Notes: generated from the letters alone by a model not told the origin. 8,927 nt of DNA from Spirochaetaceae bacterium (GCA_031279895.1 JAITHR010000016.1:1-8927), one strand, 5' to 3'; positions 1-6,588 are shown, counted from the stretch's first letter. Numbers and translations are program-made.

Positions 1-216
1 GCTCCCGAATACTTCATTCGGCCTCCCGAATACGTTGGCGGGGCGCACGTTTGTCATGGCGGGAATTCGGCGCGTATTGGTTGGGAGACTGTCTAAAGTA
101 GCCGGAAAACCGCCTGAAACAGCCGAAGACTGCTACGCATAACAACGCACTGCTTCCAAACCGTCGAAGACGGCGCGAAGCGTAGCCGCGCCTAAGCAGC
201 AGCCAACCCGCTAACA
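1..216. other. Intergenic region with weak repeats, left edge
   Basis: I see no credible gene here. At the edge, CTCCCGAATAC occurs at 2-12 and again at 23-33, a 21-bp spacing, and CCGAAT (5-10) pairs with ATTCGG (16-21) as a small inverted repeat. A degenerate repeat core with one change in its loop (CCGTCGAAGACGG) lies at 161-173. The stretch from about 140, including CGTAGCCGCGCCTAAG at 181-196, is related to 2664-2746, where the same 16 bases occur at 2711-2726. A minus-strand open frame covers this stretch but consists of repeat sequence, and I do not call it a gene. Confidence 0.6.
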
Positions 217-370
217 GGACACGGTGTTGCACCATTGGGAAGCGACAGGCGGCCATGTTTGAAGCCGTCGGAGACGGGCCGCGCCTTAACAGTAGCCGGA
301 TTGCTTAATGGACACGGTGTTGCACCATTGGGAAGCGACAGGCGGCCATGTTTAAAACCGTCGGAGACGG
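217..370 (+). repeat. Two tandem copies of a dispersed repeat, 93-bp period
   Basis: The 61 bases at 217-277 recur at 310-370 with only two differences. Each copy begins GGACACGGTGTTGCACC, passes through GGCGGCCATG, and ends in the core CCGTCGGAGACGG (265-277 and 358-370). The core folds as CCGTC/GACGG around a GGA loop. Related copies are at 2747-2787 (no core) and 4055-4117 (with core). Read on the minus strand, each copy begins ATG-GCC-GCC and encodes a peptide like MAACRFPMVQHRV, so spurious small ORFs arise in each. The second copy stops 15 bp before the stop codon of the GerMN gene. Confidence 0.85.
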
Positions 371-385
371 GCCGGCGGCGCCGGA

Positions 386-1294
386 CTAGAAACCTTTAAG
401 GGGGTCGCGGGTTATGGGGCTTCCTATCCATATTCCCTCGCCCAGATAGTCTATCCGCCGCCCCTCTATAAGGATCTGCACGTCCTTTATATTGGCAAAC
501 TCCGTGGCGGTCCAGACAATCTGGACAAGCTGCGCCGCGTACCCCTCAACCCCAAAGGTATTGTACTGGAAACCCTCGCTTATATTGATGTAGGCCGTAT
601 CCCGCAGAACCGAAGCGGAAAGTATCGCGGTGCCCTGGGGGATGAGGGAGAGGATGCCCTGGCGCCGCTCCTCTTCGGTCGGCCCCCTCAGGAGCGCCTC
701 AAGCACGTCGAGAAGCGGCGCGTTCGACGACGGCACGGCTCTGGTTACTCTTGCGCGTAAAAGCGCGCCGCCCCGATCAAGCTGAATGAAATACAGGGAG
801 CGCTCCCGCGGAGGCTGGATGCCGGAGGCGATCTGAACCGGCGCCGCGCTCTGCGCGACAGGGTCCGGCGCGGGCTGCGCGGTTTGCGCGGGCGCGCTAC
901 CGGCTACGCGGGCATCCTCCGGCGCGACCGAAACCACCGGCGCGTTCCGGTCCGCGTGTTCCGCTTCGGGACGGGGCGTTTCATAAGCCCTCCGGTCGTC
1001 GTCGTCAGTATCGGCAAACGCCGCGCCGGAGAGGTTCCCGTCGAACATCCCGTCCGTCCCGTCCATTCCGTCCGCAAGGGGCGGAACAGGAACCTGCGAC
1101 GCGGAGCGGGACCGGAACCACGCGGGCCACAGGGCGCTCCGCATGGTGGCGCGGATGCGCGGCGCGTTAATAATGAAGAGGCAGATAACAAAGAGCGCGA
1201 ACACCACCCAAAAAAGGGTGATACGCAGGATTTTCACCTTCGCCTCTTTACTGAGCGGCTCTTTATAGATGGTCTTATACGGGTTGCTTTTCAT
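386..1294 (-). CDS. Membrane-anchored GerMN-domain protein
   Basis: The product is 302 aa. It has a short basic N-terminus, one hydrophobic segment at about residues 23-44 that should act as a membrane anchor with the rest outside, a long Asp/Pro/Ala-rich low-complexity linker (about 50-160, including a run of four Asp), and a C-terminal GerMN-like domain (about 166-300). The domain call rests on the LLEALLRGPTEEE stretch, a following LIPQGT, the AYINISEGF strand and a late VQILIEG strand. GerMN domains were named from the Bacillus germination protein GerM but are widespread in bacteria that do not sporulate, probably binding cell-wall or surface partners. The exact role here is unknown. It starts 9 bp after the AlaX gene, with AAGGGG about 12 bases before the ATG, so the two are likely co-transcribed. 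The stop is followed directly by a repeat element. Confidence 0.8.
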   Translation of the reverse strand: MKSNPYKTIYKEPLSKEAKVKILRITLFWVVFALFVICLFIINAPRIRATMRSALWPAWFRSRSASQVPVPPLADGMDGTDGMFDGNLSGAAFADTDDDDRRAYETPRPEAEHADRNAPVVSVAPEDARVAGSAPAQTAQPAPDPVAQSAAPVQIASGIQPPRERSLYFIQLDRGGALLRARVTRAVPSSNAPLLDVLEALLRGPTEEERRQGILSLIPQGTAILSASVLRDTAYINISEGFQYNTFGVEGYAAQLVQIVWTATEFANIKDVQILIEGRRIDYLGEGIWIGSPITRDPLKGF

Positions 1295-1303
1295 AGGCGC
1301 CGT

Positions 1304-2524
1304 TTACCCCTTGCCGCGCTCGTCCGCGACAAGGGCCATAAACTCCGCAAGGCCGCGCTCCGACGGGAACCGCCCCTGAAAAAACGAAGGGCCCCCGCCG
1401 CCTTTGCCCGCGAAAGCCGCCAGAGGCGCTTCCAGAATACGGCGCAGGTCGATATTTTCCCCGTCCTCCCCGTCTTTCCCCCTTTCTTCCGTGCGGAACG
1501 CGGCGAACGCGCATTCCTTGGGGCATCCGAGGATGACGACGCGCTTCGTGAGTTTCTGCGCGGCCCGCCCGAGGCGCTGCGCCTCGCGGAGGTCCGCGTC
1601 GGGAAGGGATACCACAATCCGCGCACCGGCGCCGCCCTGCTGCCCCACAAGGTCGCGGGCCTTGAGGAGCGCGTTTTCCTCTTCCATGGCCTTGAGTTTC
1701 CGCTCAAGACCCGCGGCTTTTTCAAGAAGCGCCCCGACCGCCCCGCCGATTTCGCCAACCGGCGCTTTAAGGGCGCGGGAGACGCGCTCCCCTTCGCGCC
1801 GGAGTACGCGGCTCTCGTGAAGAACCCGCCGTCCGGCAATGAAAGAGAGCCGCGTCATGCCCTTGTACCGCTCGGATCCCACAATCCGAATAATCCCGAT
1901 AGGTCCGGTGGACCGGAGGTGGGTGCCGCAGCAGGGGGAGAAGTCCCGCGTCGCTATTTCCACCACCCGCACCGCCTCCTTTCCCCGGGGCGGAACTTTC
2001 CGCAGGGGAAAGTCCGTCAGGTTTTCCGGTGGGCAGAGGTGGATTACGACCGGATGATCGCGCTCCACCGCGTCCGCGGCCTCCTCTTCGACAAGAAGAA
2101 GCTCCTCCGGCGGAAACTCCGGCGTCGCCGCGTCTATGGTGCATACCAGCGCTCCCAAATGCATGGAAACGGTGGGTACTCCGGTGCGGCTCCGGATGAT
2201 GCCGGAAAGGAGGTGCTGCGCCGTATGGTGAACCGTGAGGTCCCGGCGCCGCGCCGTGTCAAGCGCGAGCTCGACGCGCCCCAAAGAAAGGGCCGCCGCG
2301 TCGTCCGAAGATACCCAATGGAGGATTTCCCCGTCTTTTTCCCGCACGTCAAGGACCGCGGCGCGGTTAATCCGGCCCCGATCCCCGGGCTGGCCCCCGC
2401 CTTCGGGGTAAAAAATCGTTTTATCCAGCAGGATAGCCGCCCTGTTGCCGTCGAAAAGGCGGATTTCCGTGATCTCCGCGCCGGCTGCGTCGTCGTTCCG
2501 GTAATAGGCTCGTTCTGTTTCCAT
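1304..2524 (-). CDS. Freestanding alanyl-tRNA editing protein (AlaX-L type, with C-Ala/DHHA1 domain)
   Basis: The product is 406 aa, starting at METERAYY. It matches the editing half of alanyl-tRNA synthetase without the catalytic half. An N-terminal barrel contains FYPEGGGQPGD (about residues 39-49). The editing core has HHTAQH (99-104) and CCGTH (198-202), the His/His and Cys/His set that binds zinc. A coiled-coil stretch (about 255-292) leads to a C-terminal DHHA1/C-Ala region with GKGGGGPSFFQG (373-384). Proteins of this class hydrolyse Ser or Gly wrongly attached to tRNA-Ala. The length fits the long AlaX-L group. The reading frame stays open upstream to a GTG at 2581, but those 19 codons come partly from a dispersed repeat, so I prefer the ATG at 2524. 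No strong ribosome-binding site sits close to that ATG. The gene heads an apparent operon with the GerMN gene. Confidence 0.88.
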   Translation of the reverse strand: METERAYYRNDDAAGAEITEIRLFDGNRAAILLDKTIFYPEGGGQPGDRGRINRAAVLDVREKDGEILHWVSSDDAAALSLGRVELALDTARRRDLTVHHTAQHLLSGIIRSRTGVPTVSMHLGALVCTIDAATPEFPPEELLLVEEEAADAVERDHPVVIHLCPPENLTDFPLRKVPPRGKEAVRVVEIATRDFSPCCGTHLRSTGPIGIIRIVGSERYKGMTRLSFIAGRRVLHESRVLRREGERVSRALKAPVGEIGGAVGALLEKAAGLERKLKAMEEENALLKARDLVGQQGGAGARIVVSLPDADLREAQRLGRAAQKLTKRVVILGCPKECAFAAFRTEERGKDGEDGENIDLRRILEAPLAAFAGKGGGGPSFFQGRFPSERGLAEFMALVADERGKG

Positions 2525-2560
2525 ATTTTTACAGTATGCTAAGGAAACCCCTTTAAGTAA

Positions 2561-2618
2561 AGCCGTCTCCGACGGTTTCACCCGCCGGCGGCGGGAGGCA
2601 CATAAGCTTCCTGATACG
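2561..2618 (-). repeat. Dispersed repeat: inverted core plus CCGCCGGCGGCGG module
   Basis: The core occurs here in the CCGTCTCCGACGG orientation (2563-2575) followed by TTTCA. Next comes the module CCGCCGGCGGCGGGAGGCAC-ATAAGCTTCCTGATAC, shared with 3731-3764, 4314-4347 and, inverted, 4861-4896. The core sits just upstream of the AlaX start and supplies an in-frame but probably unused upstream GTG. Confidence 0.8.
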
Positions 2619-2663
2619 CGCTCCGAACCACGACTGTCCGCTTACCGCGGGCAGCCCCTTACC

Positions 2664-2787
2664 GCGCACAACAACGCACGGCTCCCAAAGCGCCCGCCGT
2701 TGCGCGAGAGCGTAGCCGCGCCTAAGTAGCAAACAGTGAAGTAAACGGACACGGTGTTGCACCAATTTGAAACAACAGGCGGCCATG
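2664..2787 (+). repeat. Diverged copy of the 140-260 repeat
   Basis: It shares AACAACGCAC, then CGTAGCCGCGCCTAAG (2711-2726), then GGACACGGTGTTGCACCA (2747-2764) and CAGGCGGCCATG with the block at 140-256, in the same order and similar spacing. Unlike that block, it lacks the CCGTCGGAGACGG core at its right end, where it runs into a GC-rich simple sequence. Confidence 0.7.
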
Positions 2788-2916
2788 CTGTGCCACCCGC
2801 CGCCGGCGGGGGGTTGCACCATTACCAAGCAACAGGCGGCCTGTTTGAGACAGCCGGAGGCTGCGGAGGCTGCGGGGTTGCGTTTCCTGTGCCGCAGGGA
2901 CTACACTCTCAAAGCT

Positions 2917-3729
2917 ATGTGCGATACGACAGAAACACCGCCTCTTTCCGATTTCTTTCCGCCTCCCTCCCGCGCTCCCAAACCTTCCCGCGCCGCTCTT
3001 TTTTCTCTTATATATGAGGATGAGTATGTGGTGGCGGTGCATAAAGCATCCGGCGTCTCGATGGGGGCCGACCGCTGGGACCGGTCCCGCGAGCGGCTCG
3101 ACGACGCGCTCCGGTCGGTCTCTCGACGGCGGCTCTTTACGGTGCACCGGCTTGATAGGGAGACCTCCGGCGTGGTGCTGTTTGCCAAAGACGCGGAAAC
3201 GCACCGGCGGCTTTCTCTGGCCTTTGAGAGGCGCACGGTGAAGAAGCGGTATCTCGCGGTTATCCACGGAAGTCCGGCGTGGAAGGAAACGGCCTGCGCC
3301 CTCCCGCTCGTGCCGGACGGGGACAAGCGGCACCGGACGATTATAGACAAATATCAAGGGAAGAAGGCGCTCACGCGCTTCCGGTTTCAGGGCGGCGCGG
3401 GGAATTACACGCTGGTAGAGGCTCTGCCTGAGAGCGGGCGCACCCACCAGATCCGGGCGCATCTGGCCGCTCTGGGGCATCCTGTGGTGTGCGACCGGCT
3501 GTACGGGACCGAGAAGCCGGTGTACCTCTCGTCTTTCAAGCGTACCTGGCGGGGCGACCCGCTCGAAGAGCGTCCGCTCCTTGCGCGCCTTGGGCTTCAC
3601 GCGGCGGATCTTACGCTGCCCTATCCGCAGGGCGGCGGCGAACTTTCCCTCCACGCGCCGCTTCCAAAGGACATGGCGTCCCTTATCAATCAGATGCGGA
3701 AAAACGGCCCGTCTCCGACGGTTTCATAA
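2917..3729 (+). CDS. RluA-family pseudouridine synthase
   Basis: The product is 270 aa from the ATG at 2917. Members isomerise specific uridines in rRNA or tRNA to pseudouridine. Family motifs are clear: IYEDEYVVAVHKASGVSM near the N-terminus, HRLDRETSGVVLFAKD (77-92) with catalytic Asp80, and GRTHQIRAHLAALGHPV (174-190) followed by CDRLYG. There is no room for an N-terminal S4 RNA-binding domain, so it belongs to the single-domain RluA-like group; the modified site cannot be read from sequence. The frame is open upstream to 2767, but that part encodes repeat-derived, compositionally odd residues, so I chose 2917; an AGGGA about 17 bases upstream is a poor ribosome-binding site. The last residues (GPSPTVS) and the TAA stop lie inside a dispersed repeat, so the native C-terminus has probably been replaced or extended. 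Confidence 0.87.
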   Translation: MCDTTETPPLSDFFPPPSRAPKPSRAALFSLIYEDEYVVAVHKASGVSMGADRWDRSRERLDDALRSVSRRRLFTVHRLDRETSGVVLFAKDAETHRRLSLAFERRTVKKRYLAVIHGSPAWKETACALPLVPDGDKRHRTIIDKYQGKKALTRFRFQGGAGNYTLVEALPESGRTHQIRAHLAALGHPVVCDRLYGTEKPVYLSSFKRTWRGDPLEERPLLARLGLHAADLTLPYPQGGGELSLHAPLPKDMASLINQMRKNGPSPTVS

Positions 3730-4022
3730 GCCGCCGGCGGCGGAGGCACAAAAGCGTCCTGATATGCGGCTCTAAGCGGACGTTGACCGCTTTGCCGCAC
3801 TGCACAGGAAGCTGTTTAAAACCGTCGGAGACGGCGGCGGTTTCATAAGCGTCCTGATACCGCGGCAAAGCAGACGTTGACCGCTTTGCCGCACTGCACA
3901 GGAAGCTGTTTAAAACCGTCGGAGACGGCGGCGGTTTCATAAGCTTCTTGATACCGCGGCAAAGCGGACGTTGACCGCTTTGCCGCACTGCACGGGAAGC
4001 TGTTTAAAACCGTCGGAGACGG
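3709..4022 (+). repeat. Array 1: inverted core, then three direct cores at 94-bp period
   Basis: A left core in inverted orientation (CCGTCTCCGACGG, 3709-3721) is followed by direct cores at 3822, 3916 and 4010, exactly 94 bp apart. The outer ends of the first module form a near-perfect terminal inverted repeat: CCGTCTCCGACGGTTT at 3709 against AAACCGTCGGAGACGG ending at 3834. Inside the unit, GCGGCAAAGCGG (3956-3967) and CCGCTTTGCCGC (3975-3986) form a 12-bp perfect stem with a 7-base loop. The same stem at 3862-3892 has one mismatch, and in the first unit only its inner part survives. The left end overlaps the stop codon of the pseudouridine synthase gene. Confidence 0.9.
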
Positions 4023-4054
4023 GCCGCGCCTGGGTAGTATCAAGCCTCCTAAAC

Positions 4055-4117
4055 GGACAAGGTGTTGCACCGCTTGGAAACAACAAGCGGCCATGCTGAA
4101 ACAGCCGTCGGAGACGG
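4055..4117 (+). repeat. Fourth copy of the GGACACGGTGTTGCACC-type repeat
   Basis: GGACAAGGTGTTGCACCGC leads through CAAGCGGCCATG to a core at 4105-4117. It resembles 217-277 but is more diverged. It directly follows array 1, separated by a GGGCCGCGCC-type linker also seen at 277-286. Confidence 0.8.
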
Positions 4118-4290
4118 GGAAAAACGTAAGATATTTCCATAAAAAAAAATAAAATAAAAGATACTCTCAAAAAACCGGTATATGTTGAATACAAGTAAAA
4201 AAGTACAGGTAAAAAAGTAGAAAGGTAAAAAAGTTGCGGTATACTGCGCGGCTCGATGTTACAAGATGACACGTGCCGCGCAGCCTCCGG
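4118..4290. other. AT-rich island with A-tract repeats and a stem-loop
   Basis: Between the two arrays is a stretch very rich in A on the plus strand: nine A at 4141-4149, and three copies of GTAAAAAAGTA/T at 4195, 4209 and 4225 (14- and 16-base steps). It is followed by TGCGCGGC (4245-4252) paired with GCCGCGCA (4275-4282) across a 22-base loop. Read leftwards, the stem precedes T-rich tracts starting about 10 bases later, so it could serve as a weak terminator for minus-strand transcription. The long loop and distance make this uncertain. Confidence 0.5.
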
Positions 4291-4291
4291 C

Positions 4292-4511
4292 CCGTCTCCG
4301 ACGGTTTCATAAGCCGCCGGCGGCGGAGGCACAAAAGCGTCCTGATACGTGACTCAAAGCGGACGTTGACCGCTTTGCCGCACTGCACAGGAAGCTGTTT
4401 AAAACCGTCGGAGACGGCGGCGGTTTCATAAGCGTCCTGATACCGCGGCAAAGCGGACGTTGACTGCTTTGCCGCACTGCACAGGAAGCTGTTTAAAACC
4501 GTCGGAGACGG
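4292..4511 (+). repeat. Array 2: near-identical copy of the first half of array 1
   Basis: Cores lie at 4292 (inverted), 4405 and 4499, giving the same 113- and 94-base steps as 3709, 3822 and 3916. By eye I find about six base differences from 3709-3928, i.e. roughly 97% identity, with the match ending just after the last core and its CGGCGG. One change in the internal stem (4464-4475) turns a C into T, which still allows a G-U pair. Confidence 0.9.
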
Positions 4512-4585
4512 CGGCGGCAAGTCCTTACAAATCAACGAGTTATCAGTAAGGAGCGGCGGCCTTACCCCCCGCAAAGCCGTCCCGA

Positions 4586-4816
4586 AACATCAATGTTTTG
4601 TCCCAGAACATCAATGTTTTGCCTCAGAACATCAATGTTTTGCCTCAGAACATCAATGTTTTGTCCCAGAACATCAATGTTTTGTCCCAGAACATCAATG
4701 TTTTGCCGCGGAACATCAATGTTTTGCCGCGGAACATCAATGTTTTGCCTCAGAACATCAATGTTTTGTCTCAGAACATCAATGTTTTGTCCCGGAACAT
4801 CAATGTTTTGCCCCTA
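4586..4816. repeat. Eleven tandem copies of a 21-bp repeat
   Basis: AACATCAATGTTTTG starts at 4586, 4607, 4628 and every 21 bases up to 4796, eleven copies. The 15-base part is invariant and the 6-base spacer varies as YCYCRG (for example TCCCAG, CCTCAG, CCGCGG). The invariant part carries an inverted repeat, AACAT-CA-ATGTT. Because 21 is divisible by 3 and the unit has few stops, all three plus-strand frames and two of three minus-strand frames are open, giving peptides such as (QNINVLP)n. I see no start region or ribosome-binding site that would make it a gene. Confidence 0.95.
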
Positions 4817-4860
4817 ACCACGCCGCACCCCTAAGCGGTCTTTGCCGGCTTTGAGGCGCG

Positions 4861-4896
4861 TATCAGGACGCTTATGTGCCACCCGCCGCCGGCGGG
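4861..4896 (-). repeat. Inverted copy of the GCCGCCGGCGGC module
   Basis: On the minus strand this reads CCCGCCGGCGGCGGGTGGCAC followed by ATAAGCGTCCTGATA, matching 2581-2617, 3731-3764 and 4314-4347. CCCGCC (4882-4887) pairs with GGCGGG (4891-4896) around a 3-base loop. It lies about 15 bp beyond the ppaC stop, but no T-tract follows, so I do not call it an intrinsic terminator. Confidence 0.8.
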
Positions 4897-4911
4897 CCGG
4901 AGGCTGCGGCG

Positions 4912-6588
4912 TTACGCGCCTTCTATCTGTTCTATCTGCTCGATAAGGAGGGGGAGAAGCTGTTTCTTGCGGGAGACAATGTCGTTAAGGATATAGACCC
5001 CCTCGTCCTGACGGGGAAACCCAAGGTGCTGGATGAAAGAAGGCTTTCCCACGATAAGGAGCAGGCTGGTCAGTTTCGTGATGTCCGTTACCATTATGCA
5101 GCTGAAAAGCGCCTTGCGGGACCGGTATTCAATGGCAAGTTCGTCAAGAAACTCCTTTTTGCGGAAAAGAACATCCGCCGGCGCGTGTACTTCTATCTGG
5201 CTTATCGTAAAGACGGCGCCGGCTTCGGTATATTCTTTCATGTCCTGCCGGACCACCTCTCCCGCGTTCCGGTCCCCTATGCGCGAAGCCGCGGTGATAA
5301 TGTCCGATCCGAGCTGCTGAATATCCAGATTGGTGATGTTCGCCAGGTATTCGGCGATTTTCCGGTCTTCCTGAGTGGTGGTGGCCGACTGCAGGACCAG
5401 CGTGTCCGCGAGAATGGCGGAGAGGAGAAGCGCCGCGATCTCTTTTTGAATAGGGACCCGCTGCTGCCGGTAGAGCGACACGATAATCGTGGCCGTAGCG
5501 CCCACCGGACGGTTGATAAACATAATCGGGTCTTTGGTGGTGAGGTTGCCCAACCGGTGATGGTCAACCACTTCCCGAATGGCGTAGTTTTCAATCCCCT
5601 CGACAGCCTGGGAAATCTCGTTGTGGTCAACGAGAATAATCTCCATGTTCGCGTCCCGCAAAAGGTCGCTTTCGGAAATAGTGCCGACGAGCCTGCGGTC
5701 GTCGTCAACCACCGGCAGGGTTCTGCTCACCGATTCCTGCAAGAGGGGCCGGACTTTGCGGATAGGATCGAGCATATTGACAGGCCGGACGTCCGAGTCC
5801 GCCATGGTGGAAACCGGCGCGGAATACATAACCAGCATGGCGGTTTCAGCCGACCGGTAGGGGCTGCTCAACACCGAAACGCCCTTTTTTTCCGCTTTGT
5901 GCCGGAGGTCCTTTTCCATAGACGCGCCGGACGAGAGTATCAGGGCGCGTACCCCGCTCTCAATCGAATGTTCCTGAATATCCAGGCGGTTCGCCGTAAT
6001 CACCACCGCGTTTTCCGGCGTATGGAGCGCGAGGGTCTTCTGGAAGGTTTCAAAACTGTCCGCCACCACGATCGTTACGCACTTAAACAGCTCTTCGGTA
6101 TGAAAAGCCAGAAACTGCTGGGCCGAGAGGGTTTCGCTTATGAGCCTTATGCTGGTGGAAAAGACGGTTTCCGATTCCGGGTTCATCACTTTGAGGATGT
6201 TTTGGGCAAAGGCGTTGTAATGGAGGAGGGAGCTGTAGGTTCCGTCGGCGTTCACCACCGGCAGTATCTTCTTGTTTTTCTCCTCCATCGTTGCGATCGC
6301 CTTCCAGAGGGACGTGTCGCCGCCTACCGAGTCCCGGCAGTCGTTCATGTAATACAATACTTTCGGTATCATATCCGGTATATACTGGGGAACCGGCACC
6401 TTGAAGCGTTCGAAGATATACTCGGTTTGGGGCGACAGTTTCCCCCCGCGTACCGCGGTATACTGGGTGTGGCCAAGCCCGTGCTTAAGGCGCGCGTAGG
6501 CCGCTGCCGAGACAACCGAGTCCGTATCGGGGTTTCGGTGTCCTATGATGTACACGGTCTTTTTTGTCTGGGAATGATGCGTATCCAT
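4912..6588 (-). CDS. ppaC: Family II (Mn-dependent) inorganic pyrophosphatase with CBS and DRTGG insert
   Basis: The product is 558 aa from the ATG at 6588. It hydrolyses pyrophosphate to phosphate in the cytoplasm. The N-terminal DHH domain shows GHRNPDTDS (16-24), then resumes after a large insert with LVDHNE (319-324), VDHHRLG (341-347), NRPVGATATI (359-368) and LLSAILADT. A DHHA2 domain at the C-terminus ends with VSRKKQ, which binds substrate phosphates. The insert of about 240 residues contains a first CBS motif (about 75-130), a DRTGG-like segment (about 145-245) and a second CBS motif (about 260-312). In studied homologues such inserts bind adenine nucleotides and tune activity. Plain family II enzymes are about 310 aa, so the extra length is explained by the insert. 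An in-frame TTG at 6606 is possible, but ATG is preferred. It lies 44 bp after mazG, probably in one operon. Confidence 0.93.
   Translation of the reverse strand: MDTHHSQTKKTVYIIGHRNPDTDSVVSAAAYARLKHGLGHTQYTAVRGGKLSPQTEYIFERFKVPVPQYIPDMIPKVLYYMNDCRDSVGGDTSLWKAIATMEEKNKKILPVVNADGTYSSLLHYNAFAQNILKVMNPESETVFSTSIRLISETLSAQQFLAFHTEELFKCVTIVVADSFETFQKTLALHTPENAVVITANRLDIQEHSIESGVRALILSSGASMEKDLRHKAEKKGVSVLSSPYRSAETAMLVMYSAPVSTMADSDVRPVNMLDPIRKVRPLLQESVSRTLPVVDDDRRLVGTISESDLLRDANMEIILVDHNEISQAVEGIENYAIREVVDHHRLGNLTTKDPIMFINRPVGATATIIVSLYRQQRVPIQKEIAALLLSAILADTLVLQSATTTQEDRKIAEYLANITNLDIQQLGSDIITAASRIGDRNAGEVVRQDMKEYTEAGAVFTISQIEVHAPADVLFRKKEFLDELAIEYRSRKALFSCIMVTDITKLTSLLLIVGKPSFIQHLGFPRQDEGVYILNDIVSRKKQLLPLLIEQIEQIEGA

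Larger units (their letters stand above)
2525..2916. other. Divergent intergenic region made largely of repeats
   Basis: This lies between the divergent AlaX and pseudouridine synthase genes and must contain both their promoters, yet most of it is repeat sequence (2561-2618 and 2664-2880). I cannot point to a convincing -35/-10 pair on either strand. Around 2795-2880 are GC-rich simple repeats such as GCCGCCGGCGGG and a doubled GGAGGCTGCGG. Confidence 0.6.
3730..4911. other. Gene-free repeat hub between convergent genes
   Basis: Nearly 1.2 kb between the 3' ends of the pseudouridine synthase and ppaC genes contains no credible protein gene. It holds array 1 (to 4022), a GGACA-type repeat (4055-4117), an AT-rich island (4118-4244), an 8-bp stem (4245-4282), array 2 (4292-4511), a 21-bp tandem array (4586-4816) and an inverted GC-rich module (4861-4896). 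Open frames on both strands here have period-driven repetitive translations and no homology-like features. Confidence 0.75.

Noticed and set aside
884..2542. Long open frame on the plus strand opposite the AlaX and GerMN genes
   Set aside because: It is antisense to two genes with clear motifs, and its translation is Arg/Pro-rich without recognisable domains, typical of GC-rich shadow frames.
3709..4511. CRISPR array
   Set aside because: The repeated unit is 94 bp with no unique spacers of constant size; the sequence between cores is itself repeated.
3686..4574. Several 75-135-codon minus-strand frames across the 94-bp arrays
   Set aside because: Their translations simply repeat the array (for example AVSDGFKQLPVQCGKAVNV) and span unrelated modules; no start signal or domain supports them.
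4586..4816. CRISPR or a heptapeptide-repeat protein gene
   Set aside because: A 21-bp unit with 6-base spacers is far too short for CRISPR. Five of six frames are open because of the period, there is no ribosome-binding site or non-repeat domain, and the array lies between convergent genes.
4882..4896. Intrinsic terminator after ppaC
   Set aside because: The stem CCCGCC/GGCGGG is present but no T-tract follows on the minus strand, and the same module occurs elsewhere away from this gene.
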